Positions 46,874 to 58,918 of a stretch of 64,000 nt of DNA are shown in pieces (position 1 is the first letter of the stretch; every line of letters begins with the position of its first letter). The notes beneath the pieces are model-generated. The model worked only from the letters and a program-made list of their open reading frames with translations, was not told the origin of the DNA and ran no database searches. The stretch is from Anniella stebbinsi (lineage: Eukaryota; Chordata; Lepidosauria; Squamata; Anniellidae). A program made the translations under genes and the position numbers. Where the stretch lies: assembly GCA_029215795.1 (NCBI GenBank), contig JARDYH010000007.1:69494763-69558762 (forward strand). Direction: 5' to 3'.

Positions 46874-49476
46874 GTGAGTGGAGGGAAATTATGAACTCTT
46901 CTTTTGGCCAGGTGGGTGACCTTCCTGCTTCCACCTGGCCAACAATGATTTATTGGAAGAGCCAGGAGGTGCCATTTTTTTAAATTTTGCTTTATTTTGC
47001 TGCGCCCCTTCCTAGAGTTGGAAGACCTAAAGATGGTAGTGCAGGCGCTGGTAACTTTGAGGCTCGACTTCTGCAATGTGCTGTACATAGGGCTACCTCT
47101 GTGCCTAGTCTGAAAACTAGTTCAAACTATGGCAGCCAGGTGGGTCACCAGTACACCTAGGGGAGACCATATTACACCACCTTTAAAATCACTTCACTGG
47201 CTGCCAATTAGTTTCCGGGCGAAGTACAAAGTGTTAGGTATTACCTTTAAAGCCCTACATGGTTTGGGTCCAGGTTATCTGCAGGATTGCCTTCTCCCGT
47301 ACAATCCGCCCTGCACGCTCAGGTCCTCTGGGAAGAACTTACTACAGTTGGCCAAGACTAGGTTGACAACCGTTACCCAGAGGACCTTCTCTTCTGCACC
47401 TCCCAGACTGTGGAATGGCTTGCCGGAGGAGATTCAACAAATTAGCAGTCTTCTGGAATTTAAGACAGCCATAAAGACTGATCTCTTCCTGCAGGCCTAC
47501 AGGCCTACCCAGTTGAATTTTAAGATGCCTTGTAATAATGTATTAGTTTTATATGCTTTTAATCAGTTATATGTATTTTATAGTATTTTGTATTCAGTGT
47601 TGTTCCCTGCCTCGATCCAGGTGGGTAAGAAAGAAATGGTGTTATTATTGTAGGACCAATTTACACTGGCAATTTATGCCAGAGCCCTGCCTGGCCCTAC
47701 CCGTGGGAGGAGCGAGGGTGTTACCTGAGGCAGCAGTTTGGGGGTGTCTTTCATGAAAAGCAGATTCCAGGTGTCATGAAAGGGCAGCAAAATATTATTT
47801 AATTTGTAATTATTGTAATTTTTACTGCAAGGCAAGAGGAGACAAATTCGTGGGATTTTTTTTGCTCCATGTGCCAAAATAATTTGGCTGGCTTCAGGTA
47901 CTGTGCACCGTCGTTTGTTAGATTGGGGGGGGGGCATTTACTGCTCTACCTCAGGCAGCGAAATATCTTGGGCTGCCCTCTGCCCAGTCCTGAAACATCT
48001 GGCTCAGTTGTACGGCACACAGACACGGCACAACCTATTGTCCCACGCTATTTCCATGTGCTATAAAATCATGCGAGTTTCAATCTGGCAGTAGTATAAC
48101 GTTTACAGATGAGAGTAGCTTTAAATGTGTAGAACTGTTTTGCAATAGTTTGCCCCGTCTTCTCCCCTCTGACACCCCACCCCACGCATCTTTCTCCTCC
48201 TCCTCCCCTCCCTTGCTCTTGTCTCATTTGGTTTTTAATTCTGATTAGCCCAAAGCCATCTGCTTGGGGTCCTCCAAAGGGTTCAGGTATGGCCCCAAAT
48301 GGTCCAGAGATTACATTTTCTTGGATCCACAGCCCTGATAAAGGAGCAAGCTTTCAGGTTGCTCTGCACTCTTAATCCCTCAAGCATTCTATCCAACTGT
48401 GACACTTCCAATGAGTTGGGGAACCAACGAGATGGAATTATGGGGCAGCCTTGGAAAGGGGTAAGAAGAGCGCTTGTTTGCTCAATTTATAATCTCTTTC
48501 TCCGAACGGAAGGGGGGGTCAGAGGACACCCTCCACACAGTGAAAGAGCATGTGAGGGGATAGGACAGCCGCATGGGCTAGACTCACCGTCATTGCATTC
48601 CATCTGGGTTGCATCGGAAGGGCTACATGCATACCAGTGTATACGTGCAGGCAGTTCTTCCATGTGAACGGAAACCCTAGTGTGGGCGTGGCTGCCACGC
48701 ATGGCAGAGGGTCATGTGGCCATCAGTGGTGGCCTCCTCGTGACCCTCCTCACATGCTTTTTCCACACACGGAGGAAGTCATCTGAACCCTTTGCCCCCA
48801 GGACTGGCCTAAGGGGTGGGCGAGCTGGATGGTCGCCCCAGGCGCCAAGCTGAAGGGGGCGCCAAGCTGAGCTGAGGAACTCCCTGGGATCTCACATTTA
48901 GGCTCAATCGCACACAAGCTGAAGCATACAAACATACCTCAGAAAAGGCAGGTGACACTTACGTACCCACAGCAGGAAGCTTGTAAGTTGAATTCTCATG
49001 TAAACACGGGTGATGGAGCATCCTCCTCCACTGCACCTGAGGGCAACACGCTGGCTTAGAGGGTGCACTGCTATGGGGCAGACAGTGGGGCACACAGAGC
49101 TCTGTCCTCCAACACCGTTCCATTGCTCAACACACCCTCGTGTCCACCGCTTGAGGTGGCTGCACCACTCTACCTAACGGTAGAGCCGGACCTGTCTCAG
49201 TAAGTGGTTATATGTTCTCTCTCTCTCTCTCTTTCTGTCTCTGTGTTTTCTATTCATACATCTTTACCCATCAGACCGTTTCTACCTTTGGCATCATGTA
49301 ATACAGACTGCACGATGGTGATTTCCATGTTGTTCTGCTTTTTGGGGGGGGGGGGTTGGTCATTTTATTTTAGGTAAAATTGCAGCTCCTAAGGAAAGGT
49401 GTTTATTTTACAAAGCAAAGGTTTTCGTTGAGATGTGGGCGTGACAAATACCCTTCTTTGCTTCCTTATCTTCCAG
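46874..49476 (+). other. Gene B intron 2
   Basis: Holds an L2 3' fragment (47040-47650). Segments at 46900-46985 and 47650-48045 recur in the collapsed remnants at 3.5-4.35 kb and 57.6-58.05 kb. 48100-49470 shows no gene. Confidence 0.65.
47040..47650 (+). mobile_element. L2-type LINE 3' fragment in gene B intron 2
   Basis: Encodes the LINE C-terminus (LHWLPISFRAKYKVL, FKALHGLGPGYLQD, PRLWNGLPEEI) and the 3'UTR ending near TCCCTGCCTCGATCC. Same family as the 30655 fragment. Confidence 0.75.
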
Positions 49477-49624
49477 GCTCCCAGGTATTTGTCCTCAGAG
49501 AAGAACAATATCCTGAGCTGGCCCAGTTAAACCAGGAGCTAAGGGAATACCTCAGAAACATCACCAGAGCAGTCAATGAAAAAATTGAGTTCATCCGAAG
49601 CTTGGAGATTGGCCAGTCGCTGGT
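49477..49624 (+). CDS. Gene B exon 3
   Basis: Acceptor TTCCTTATCTTCCAG. 148 nt encoding QVFVLREEQYPELAQL, the RNITRAV sequon and more. Donor GTAAGC at 49625, giving phase 2 as in gene A. Reading through would hit a TAA at once. Confidence 0.8.
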
Positions 49625-50295
49625 GTAAGCAATTTAGACTTCTTCTTTTTTTCTGATGAAAATGTATATATAATGTCGGGACCAGGAACTTCATAGGTTG
49701 CAGCTGAGGCCAGTGTTGCCCGCTAATTGGCCCTAACAACAAACAAGCATGAACCCTTAAGAGATCCAGACTTGTCGTTCTTGGAGTGTAAATGAACGCA
49801 TTTGTGGTTCATGTGCAGAGCGGGGGCGGGGAGAAGAGAGGAGCTGCCTAGAAAAAGACTACCTAGACCCCCCCCCAGATGTGCTGGACTACAACTCCCA
49901 TCACCCCCAGCAAGCAGCTGCCAATGGCCGGGGACGATGGGAGATGCAGTGCAGCACTAGCTGTTGACTGCTTAGCCTTTGGTTCTTTCTCTCTCCCCTT
50001 GTGACTACTTTTCTGCATTATTCCCCCTTCTAACTGGTAAGGAAAATTAGCTGAGAACGGTAGCTTGAAAAGAACGGTAGCTTGAAATAAGCCAGGGAAG
50101 GAGGCCGATGGCTCCTTCTTCATTGTCAATCATATATACTTTGCTTGGAGGGAGCTGAACAGGAGAGGCAGCCCTGCTTTTCGTGGGGAAAGCGTCATAC
50201 GCCGGCCAGCTCTTAAATACAGGAGTTTGCTGCTCAGTGGGGAAGTTCCATGTCCCATTGCCTGAATCTTCCAATCCTCTGTCCTTCTCCTGCAG

Positions 50296-50861
50296 AGACC
50301 AGCTGTATGCAGGCTACTCCGAAGTCAGAGGGCGCTTGCGTGACCTGGAGGCCGAGCTGCCCGCTGAGATCCAGCAGGCGTACGAGCGGGCGGTCGGGGC
50401 GTCGTTGGCCGTGGTGGAGAAAAGTGTCAGCGCCCTCCATAGCTTGAAGAGGAAGGTGACGCCGGCCACCGATAAAGTCGCCGAGTCTTTGTACTCCCAT
50501 CGTGGCGCCCTACACAAATTCAGCCCTCGGGAAGGTGAGTTCCTACACGGAGGCCTTGCGCCAGGCCCTCGCCACGACCAAGGAGCTGAGTCCCAAGCTG
50601 AAGGAGAAGCTGGAGACACAACTGAAAGAGCTGAGGAACCAGCTGGCTCTGTCTGTGGAGAAGCTTCAGAGCCAGTTGAAGGAGTTCCAGGCCTCCCTCA
50701 AGCCCTTTGCCAATGGCGCCAAGGAGAAGTTCAGGCAAGGCATGAAGAGAGTCAACAAGACTTTGCAGCTGGATATCGCCCCGATTCTCAAGGCGCTTTG
50801 GAAATACACTGCAGACTTTAAGGAGTGGGTGGACACTCCTGTGCCCACCCCAGATAAGTGA
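50296..50861 (+). CDS. Gene B exon 4, frameshifted
   Basis: Acceptor CCTTCTCCTGCAG. The first frame (DQLYAGYSEVRGRLRDLEAE...) and the second frame (SSYTEALRQALATTKEL...) meet near 50500. Unshifted translation stays open to a TAG at 50821 but gives a Gly/Glu/Gln-rich non-helical tail. Confidence 0.8.
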
Positions 50862-50886
50862 TGATGATGATGATGGTGATGATGAG
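50862..50886 (+). repeat. (GAT)n run just after the gene B stop codon
   Basis: Begins in the stop codon itself (TGATGATGATG...). Present in both remnants (4436-4455, 58136-58158) with different copy numbers. Confidence 0.8.
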
Positions 50887-51221
50887 TTTGCAAGGAATGG
50901 AGGGGATGACCCTCGGACCACCCTCTAAATAGATGAAACTGACTTGGAAGGGGGTTATTAAAATGTGGACACTCAACACCACGGTTGTGGGTATTTGCAA
51001 CTTTTCCACATCATGTAATAAAGGGGATGGTCCCAAATGATGCCATGGTTATGGGGTGCCAGTTTCTCAGGACTTCGTGGCAGCTTCTGCCAGCTGGTTA
51101 ACGATTGTGTCCACACAATCAACCTCGAGCAGCATTAGACAGGAGGAGTTTTCACATAGTAAATGCATTACCCACTTTGCTTCCTCAGAGGATCATGCCT
51201 GCTTGTCGGAGAGAATCGTAG

Positions 51222-51732
51222 GGCTCCATCACACCTACTTTCCTCCCCCCCTCCCCCCCCCCCCCGGTTTGCCTCTGTGATTTCCACCTCCATTTCATTA
51301 GTGCCTCAAGCAATGGTCCCTTTCACATGCGTCTGTGGTATCGCCTCTGCACCGGTGAAATCTCCTTCTGCTTCTTTGCAATCCCACTCCACTCCGCCCC
51401 GCCCCTTCTCCTCCCCCCTCCAGTTTATTGGTTGTGACATCGTGATGGACGTGGCGCAAGCCCGCCCTCCTCTTTGGTCAGCCAGACCTCCCTTCAAAGC
51501 ACCCCCCACAACGAAGGCACAGTGCAAGGACAGCAATACACGGGGGCGGATGGGCTTTTTAATCCTACATGGAGGAAATTAGCCAGACTTTCCCCGCTGT
51601 AGGAAAACACGGAAAGGCAGGGGGAAGAGGCAGGGGGAATGCAAGACAGGCGCCATGTCATGTGAGTACTGCGCTGCAAAACAGCAAACCAGGCATGAGA
51701 AGAGTGAGATAAAATGTTGGTGTGATGGAGCC
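51222..51732. mobile_element. Non-autonomous DNA element with GGCTCCATCACACC ends
   Basis: Inverted termini GGCTCCATCACACC and GGTGTGATGGAGCC about 510 bp apart, G+C-rich inside. No transposase. Flanking duplication not clear. Confidence 0.6.
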
Positions 51733-52529
51733 TCTCTCTCTCTCTCTTCTCACTCTTTGGCAACTCTTTTTGGGTTCACCCTCGTAGGCCAGATCTACAG
51801 TTTGTGTCAAATCATAACGATCCCATCATGGTGATGCTATATCCCTCTTCCTCGTTTATACTTCGTTGGACACACAATGGTAGTTTGGATAATGTGGAAT
51901 AAAGAGCAGGGAATAAGACGACGGTAGTGGCATATCGGATGTGTCCCAATAGTTATCAGCACACTCCAATACTGCTATAAAAGCAGGAATGTGGATCTAG
52001 CCAAACTCTCTCCCTCGGTCATGTGTCTCAGGATCTATTCCAGTAAAAACTAAAACACTCAGGGTCATTGTGCCCATTATAGAAATGAATGGTGTGGCCA
52101 CGTGTGGAACACGGAGAGCAGTTCTAATTCCCCCATCTCACGCAGCATTTTGTGGAGAGGGAAACGGTGCAGAAAAAAGCCTGGCCAAATTGTCAACAGG
52201 GTAGTAGCAGTGGAGGCTGGTAGCTCCTATTTCAGTAGGGCACAGTGAGACTCAGCAGCTGCAAAATCCTTTAATAATAATAACAACAATAATAATAAAT
52301 TTATTTCTTACCCACCTCTCCGTTTGGATCGAGGCGGGGAACAGCAGTAAATATAAAATATGATAAAATACATAAAACTGATTAAAAACAGGATACACAT
52401 TATTAAAATAGCAATAAAACATCCTAAAAACATCCTTAAAAAAACATTATATTTTTTTAAAAGAACTATTAGGTGCTAGTTTCAAAGATTTTGTCAGGAC
52501 TGTGGCCGTGGGTGTTGTTATATGAGCCC
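51733..52529. other. Gene-free interval downstream of gene B
   Basis: A minus-strand L2 3' tail at about 52275-52445 (ATTTATTTCTTACCCACCTC...GATCGAGGCGGGGAACA). Otherwise nothing recognisable. Confidence 0.55.
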
Positions 52530-53233
52530 TGTGAAGGACATGGGGTTTCAAGGAACCTTGCCGCTCCAGAGGGGAGGGAAGGGGATGAGTTCATGTGTTG
52601 ACATAGTTCTGAGCTGGTTATCTTGCCTGGTACCAGCCTGGGAAAAACAGGTGCACCCACTAATGAGTTCCCAACGACTTTCAGCTGAAAGCCGTTAGGG
52701 AGGATTGGTTTCCCAGGCTCCAGGGGGAGGGGGGCTGCCTGGGAAGAAGACTGAAAAACGAAGGTCTACGACGGTTGCATCATCTCTCTTCGGACCAAGG
52801 CACGGTGAAGAGTTGATCTCCGGCCGGCCGGATTCAGCCGGGTGTTAGATAGATTTTTATTGTTTTACTAGCCTGCTCGGTTTGGGGTTGCTTAGCACTT
52901 TTAAGAGTGTGCCTGATTGATTGGGGACCCAATTGTTTTATGACTTGTGCCTTTTTGTGCTGCTACCCATACCTACCTCATTCCTTTCTCACCCCCCCCC
53001 CCTCTTTCCCTCTTCCAACAACCTTTCCCTGCTTTGGTTTTTGCTGGGTTTGAGGAGGGGTGCTTTGACCAAGGCCTTAACTTAGAATAGTGTGTAAATA
53101 AACTTGCTTTGGTCCTTAAATTCTGTGTGGTTATTTCCAGCGTTGGCTCAAGCCAGTTTTGGCTGGGGAACCGGGTGGCGGGACGGGATTTGTCCGCCAC
53201 GGCAAGGGAACGTTTGTTTACGTTTCCTTGACA
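52530..53233 (+). mobile_element. Solo LTR with 5-bp target duplication, plus orientation
   Basis: Starts TGTGAAGGACATGGG, ends TTTCCTTGACA, flanked by AGCCC on both sides (52525-52529, 53234-53238). Contains AATAAACTTGCTTTGGTCC near 53097. Same family as 32465-33136. No internal region. Confidence 0.85.
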
Positions 53234-53509
53234 AGCCCTACCTAGGCATGGGCCACAGAACTTCTGAGATGTGCCTCGGATCTTTAGAGCTGCCCCAATT
53301 GCAATCATCTGCCTGCAGCCTCTCTTCTCCTTACTCGATTCAGTTGTATGGAACGGAGAAGAAAAGGGTGTGTATTTTGAAGAATGGAACTCAGTGGAGA
53401 GACTCAGGATTTAGAAGAGGAAAGAGTTGGGAAACGAGCTGCCAGGACTGGAAGTCTGAAGGCAAGACTACCCTCTTAGTGCAGTTTAGAACTAGACCAA
53501 AGACCTTGA

Positions 53510-53625
53510 GCCTATCTACACTACTGCTTTAAACCGGTTTATAACAGTTTTAAACCGCTTCATAGCCGTTATTGACCGGTTTAAAACTGTTATAAACCGT
53601 TTTAAAGCAGTAGTGTAGATAGTCT
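53510..53625. mobile_element. Short fully palindromic MITE, copy 2
   Basis: GAGCCTATCTACACTACTGC ... inverse. Interior made of AACCGGTTT and AAACCG words. Sister of 39427-39541. Confidence 0.7.
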
Positions 53626-53750
53626 CCTTATTTCTAATCTAAAGTATTCAAGTACTTCATGTTAATGAAACAGGCTGCAAGCAGAAAACCCCTTTTAAAA
53701 AACAACACTTGCTCTGCCATTCAGTACAAATAAATGCACCATAGGTAGGA

Positions 53751-54165
53751 GTTTTGCTTTTAAAGGCTGGAAAATCAGTTGAGTTTGCCCTGGTTTGCTA
53801 GAACCTGTACAAGAACCAGAATACAAATAGGATTAAGAACATATGAGGGTATTTTCACACTGGAGGCTCTGTGTTAAGCCACCATTAAGACATAACCATG
53901 CCATCTCCTTGGTGCAAGTTACTACAGCAATTAGCATGAAGATACTACACATCTCCAGTGTTCCCTTCTCTACATCGGAGTGGCCAGAAACTAGACTGGG
54001 CTCTCCTGGTAGAGTTCCAAGTGATTAGCCTCAGATCAAAAAATATTTCTGGTTCCCAATTGTTTGAGAATAGCAGCAACAAAATCACCCTCCCTCCCTC
54101 CCAAATTATACTGCTGGAATTGAACAACAAAGGGCCTTGTGGCTATGGGGCGGTATATAAATGTA

Positions 54166-54206
<41 letters not shown>

Positions 54207-54990
54207 CAAATGCTAAAATTAAGAAAGCTTGGGCTAACCAGGAATGGATTTTTTGTGTGTTTGTTCAGGACTCAGAACAAGTTCCTGAGTGTAGAATTGT
54301 TCAGGGTGAGACTTTTATTGCATTGCCTCATTTACAGAATTCACCAGGGGTGGAGGTGGTGGTGATCCAAAAGGCATCATCTTCCATTTGCAGCCCTCCA
54401 ATGTTTTCCCACTGCTGCATCCATATTTTTTTCTTACCAGGAAATCTCTGTTAAAGGAGAAATGACTGAACAGCTGCACCATGACTGGTAGCGTTGGGAG
54501 CCCTCTCCGCCTGTCTTTTGAACCAGGCTCTTGGATCTCAAGGGGCTAGTAACAAACCAAGGAGATCCTGAAAACCTGAGGTTTGCCCACCCCTGTGCTA
54601 TAGGAGCCTGACCCATAGAGACTGTTCCAAACGTTCAAGAAATCGGGGAACTGAGCAACCCACCCGGCCCCTCCAACAATCTCCCTATAAAAAGGGGTGT
54701 ATGGACGTTTTCCTTTCTGTCTTTAGCAAACTAGATCTCCGTTCCTTCCTACTGTTTCCTCCTCTTTTTTGTTACAGAGGTTGTGGTCATGGTGGCAATG
54801 AACCCAGAGAATGGGGCACGGAATCCCACCGTGTCTACGGACGTACGTCCCTTAGGCCAGTGCCCTGTGTTAATGAATGGCAGGAGGTGGGGTGGACGAG
54901 GTGTCTTCTCCCCCTGGAGCGCCCACTGCTCAGAAACAGCCACTGCCTTCAACCCAGCAGCTTCCCTGGACTCTCCACTGGACCACCATT
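53751..54990 (+). pseudogene. Coding-less copy of the gene A 5' region (unit R2)
   Basis: Duplicate of 1-1245. Same junction from 5'UTR sequence into gene A intron-3 sequence right where the start codon should be (GGACCACCATTACTGTC). No coding exon. Confidence 0.7.
54686..54692 (+). promoter_or_regulatory. TATA box of promoter copy R2
   Basis: TATAAAA in CTCCCTATAAAAAGGGG, identical to the box at 944. Activity is inferred. Confidence 0.5.
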
Positions 54991-55088
54991 ACTGTCATGG
55001 CTTGGACACTCTGGCTCTCTTGATACAGCCTAAATTTGCATTAGCTGTGTTTGCAGCAGAGCCTATCTACACACGCAGGATAAAACAC

Positions 55089-55140
<52 letters not shown>

Positions 55141-57660
55141 TATTTATTTATCACCCGCCTCTCCCAACTTTGAAAACGTTTTGAAAACTGTATATGGAGT
55201 GTGTCTCGGGCCCCAACAGTTCTCAACACTGTTCTAAACCGTTAGGCTCAAAGTCATATTGCTGATGCTGACTCATGATCAACCTATGAGCAACTACAAT
55301 GTTTTATCCTGAATTCATTTTCCAACGAGATGTCTATACTCAGGGAAAGCCCCAACATGGCTGTTGATCTGTAACCCGTCAGATGATGCAGGCACAGGTT
55401 CGTGGCCACAGTGGGGCTTCCCTGCAATGCTGCATTTTGAAAAGTCGGAGATTTACCCCAAAGGGAGCAACGTCAACACAGAGCTTTTGCTATGTAATGT
55501 CGCTCCGGGGCAATCTGGGGTCAACCTGGGGGAAGAGCCTGGTGGAAGGCGAATAGCGATTGTCCCCTTCCATAAGGAAGGGAGGGGGTGCAGCTCTGGG
55601 ACTCAGATGGCTATCCAGAAACCCTGCGCTCTTTCGCTTCGGGTTTATCTGACAACGCCCTGGAGAGGGAAAACCCAAGGTTGAGGAGAAGGCTGTGCCA
55701 AACCTGCGGTGTGAAGACAGACTCCAAGTGTTCCTCATCTGTACTTCTCTCTCTCTCTCTCTCTCTCTGTGTCTCTCCTTCTCTTTCTCTCATGTGATGG
55801 AGCTCTTAGTTACACATTTATTTATATTTATTTCTATACCTTATTTGTTAAAAAGCCATCAAGGCATTGCACAACCATCTTTTGCTTCTGTTGATTTTGT
55901 TAACTTTAGTTTTCAGTTCTCTCAAGGTCATTTTAAATTTCATTCTGGTGTTCTGAGGTCTTAACTAATCCCTTCTGGTTTTGTGTCACCTGCACCTTTG
56001 ATAAGGAGTCTCTCCACCCCTTCATGTAAGACGAAGAGTATTTGGACCAGGAAAGAGTTTAGTCTAGAAGTTCCTTCCGTTGTTCACTCACTTCCAAGCC
56101 CAAGTCCAAGCCCATCTATTATGGAGAACTAAGGCCATTGTGTTCTGGCATTTTCCGTTGAACTCTCTTCTTCTTTCCAGATGGAATTCGTCAGGATCTC
56201 CCCAGTTTAAAATGTAATTGCAGTGCCAGTCTCTCCAGGCAAAGCACAACTAAAACTTTAAGGCATTCTGTGCATTGAAATAAAAGCTTCCTGTTTGCAC
56301 CGTTTGACCATTGTACTTGCTTGCTGCGGAGTGGAGTATGAGTACTCTATTCATTGCCCTTTCAATAGCCTCTCTTAATTGCTTGATTTTCCCAAACCTT
56401 TGTAAACAAGTCAGAGGTTTAACCCATGGTTTGTTGTTTGGTTAAAACTCAGGAGAGGGGAAGCAGAATTACCCCTCCAGCTCTCTGCAGGCCTGATGAT
56501 GTCATGGGCATGGCCACACCCCGTGGCATAATTTGGTCCCCAGCTGGAGCGTCTCTAGCCAGTGCTTTGACTGGCTCCAAGCTTCACTGTGGGCTCTTCT
56601 GAATGAACAATTTATTGCATGCTCATGATTGGCAACTCACAGAAGTCTGCAGATCCATTTATTACATGACGTTGTCAATGACCAGGATATCTCCCATGTT
56701 ATGCCCTGGAAACCCTGCTATTAAAAGAACCGCTTTTAAGGTGGTAATATCTGGTGGGTGGGATCTTCTGCTACTAGATGGCACTGCCACAATGAAGTGA
56801 ATGGTGGAGAAGCATTCAATTCAAACCCCATCGTTGCCTCTCTCCACCCATGTAATGCAGCCCATAACAGCTGTGCAAAAGAAGCAGGGAGCAGAAAGCC
56901 CTGGTAAGCCACATAATTTCCCCTTAATGTAGAGATGCTCTGTGTGCCAGTCTTTCTCACTCCAGGGCAAGTTGGTGGCTGAAGGCAGGCTAAGTCAGGG
57001 AATCCCTTTGTCCTCTCTCACCTATGACTGGATATAACGGCAGAGATCCCCCTGCACCCCCTTGCCTTTTCCACCTCTTCCCCAAGTCCCCTATTTAGCC
57101 TGGCAGATGTGTGTTATGTGTTAGGCCAGGGGCCTTCAACAAATCCTGCAAAGTCCCTGCCCTCTTCAAAAAATGGTTTTTAGTTAAAAAAAAAAAAACC
57201 TTGGAAACTGTTAGGGTGCCAGGTTCTCCTTTCTGTTCCAAAACCTACCACTGGTCAGCTGTTCTGTGGACAAGGAGAGAAGGAAAGAGCTGTTTCCTGC
57301 CCCCCACTCTGATCTTCTTCCATCCAGAGAGACCTTTCCCCTTCTCTCTCTCTCTCTCTCTCTCTCCACCCCACCTTTGATCTTTCTCCCTACCTGACCT
57401 GCCTTCTTTCTCGCCCTTCCTAGTCCCAGTTTTGCTGTTTCTCTCCACCCACAGCCTCCAACCTCCCTCTTTGTCTCCCCTTCGCCTTGTGGCCTCCCTC
57501 TCTCCCTCCCAGCCTCCTCCTTGCACAACCATTCTTGACTAGCCTGCCCTCCACGCCAGCCAGACTGTGACCAGCCACATCCTCCAGGGGAACCGTCCTG
57601 CTTTCACCCATCCAAAAACAATTGATGGGACAGCTAGGAGATCCCAATTTTTGTTTGTTT
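54991..57660 (+). pseudogene. Gene A intron-3-like remnant followed by duplicated block D, copy 2
   Basis: 54991-56400 corresponds to 1246-2662 (lacking exon 4), and 56403-57660 to 2663-3640, here with the extra CT-rich segment also found at 13800-14090. No coding exon. Confidence 0.6.
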
Positions 57661-57849
57661 TAGCTTCGTTTTAGGACTAGTTTACACGAGCCATTTACAT
57701 CCTACCAGTAGGCGGAGCGAGGGTGTTGTTGGAGGCAGCAGATTTGGGGAGTCTTTCATGAAAAGCAGATTTGGGGTGTCAAGAAAGGGCAGCAAAATAT
57801 AATATTAGTTAATCTGTTATAATTGTAATCTAGTGAAAGGCAAGGGGAG

Positions 57850-58455
57850 ACACACTTGTGGGATGTTTTGCTCCATGTGCCAAAATAATTTGGCTGGCAT
57901 CAGGTACTATGTATGCACCTTCTTTTGGCAGATTGGGGGGCATTTGCTGCCCTATCTTAGGCAGCAAAATATCTTAGGTCACCCCCTCCCTGGTCCTGAA
58001 ACATCTGGGTCAGTTGTACGGCACACAGACATGGCACAACCTATTGTCCGATCACCCTTATTCTCAAGGCGCTCCAGAAATATACCACAGACTTTAAGGA
58101 GTGGGTGGACACACCTGTGCCCACCCCAGATCAGTGATGATGATGATGATGATGATGAGTTTGCAAGGAATGGAGGGGATGACCCTCAGACCACCCTTTA
58201 AATAGATTAAACCGGCTGGGAAGGGGATATTAAACTGCAGACACTCAAGACCACGGTCATGGGTATTTGTAACTTTTCCACATCATATACTAAAGGGGAT
58301 GGTCCCAAATGATGCTTTGGTTATGGGGTGCCAGTTTCTCATGGCTTTGTGCCAACTGGTTGAAGATTGTGTCTGCACAATCAACCTTCAGCAGCATTAG
58401 GCAGGAGGAGTTTTCACATAGCAAATGCATTACCCACTTTGCTTCCTCAGAGGAG
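57850..58455 (+). pseudogene. Second collapsed gene B remnant
   Basis: Same intron 2 / exon 4 junction as at 4355. The open tail reads ...FKEWVDTPVPTPDQ and TGA (58100-58137), then (GAT)n, a decayed polyadenylation signal and the gene B downstream flank. Because the junction is shared, the deletion predates the segmental duplication. Confidence 0.75.
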
Positions 58456-58655
58456 CCTTCTGGAGCCCCCTCTGCCTGTCTTTGGAACCAGGCTCCATTT
58501 CGTGGATCTCAAGGGGCTGTCAACAATCTAAGTAGAGCCTGAAAACCTGAGGTTTGCCCACCCCTGCACTATAGGAGCCTGACCCACAGAGACTGTTCCA
58601 AACATTCAAGAAATCAGGGAAATGAGCAACCCACCCGCCCCCCAACAATCTCCCC

Positions 58656-58662
58656 ATAAAAA
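58656..58662 (+). promoter_or_regulatory. TATA-like box of gene A', separated from its exon 2 by an LTR
   Basis: CCCCATAAAAAGGGG, matching gene A's box at 4924. It lies ~2 kb from exon 2 instead of ~0.3 kb because of the insertion. Confidence 0.45.
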
Positions 58663-58918
58663 GGGGTCTATGGACATTTTCCTTTCTGTCTTTAGCAAAC
58701 TAAATCTCCATTCCTTCCTACTGTTTCCTCCTCTTTTTTGTTACAGAGACTGTGGTCGTGGTGGCAATGAACCCAGAGAATGGGGCACAGAATCCCACTG
58801 TGTCTACAGACGTACGTCCCTTAGGCCTGAGGCAGGAATGACTCTGGAATGACCCTGACCCTGACCCCTAGCATAAGTGCATGCTTGGAACCCTGACACT
58901 GACCCCTAGCAAAAATAC

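Larger units (their letters stand above)
46812..51022 (+). pseudogene. Gene B: apoA-I/A-IV/E-family apolipoprotein with a one-base frameshift in exon 4
   Basis: Exons 46831-46873 (43 nt), 49477-49624 (148 nt) and 50296-50861 (566 nt); all splice sites fit and phases equal gene A. The total, 757 nt, is one base over a multiple of three. The frame runs from the signal peptide (MRFLVVTLALAIFTG, SQV) to about residue 132, then breaks near 50498-50505. The family-like frame resumes one base over with APYTNSALGKVSSY and continues through proline-spaced helices to FKEWVDTPVPTPDK. Apart from the shift it would have 251 residues. Sequons N-I-T and N-K-T. AATAAA at 51017. Lies where APOE sits in mammals, same strand as TOMM40. 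Either a real recent lesion or a base-calling error; typed as pseudogene with that reservation. Confidence 0.75.

Noticed and set aside
46812..51022. Calling gene B APOE because it follows TOMM40
   Set aside because: Position fits, but exon 3 and exon 4 are much shorter than APOE's, and I see no clear receptor-binding helix like that of APOE. Orthology needs a tree.
52530..53233. A complete endogenous retrovirus between the two sibling LTRs
   Set aside because: They are in opposite orientation, 19 kb apart, with no gag, pol or env sequence between. Each has its own flanking repeat, so they are solo LTRs.
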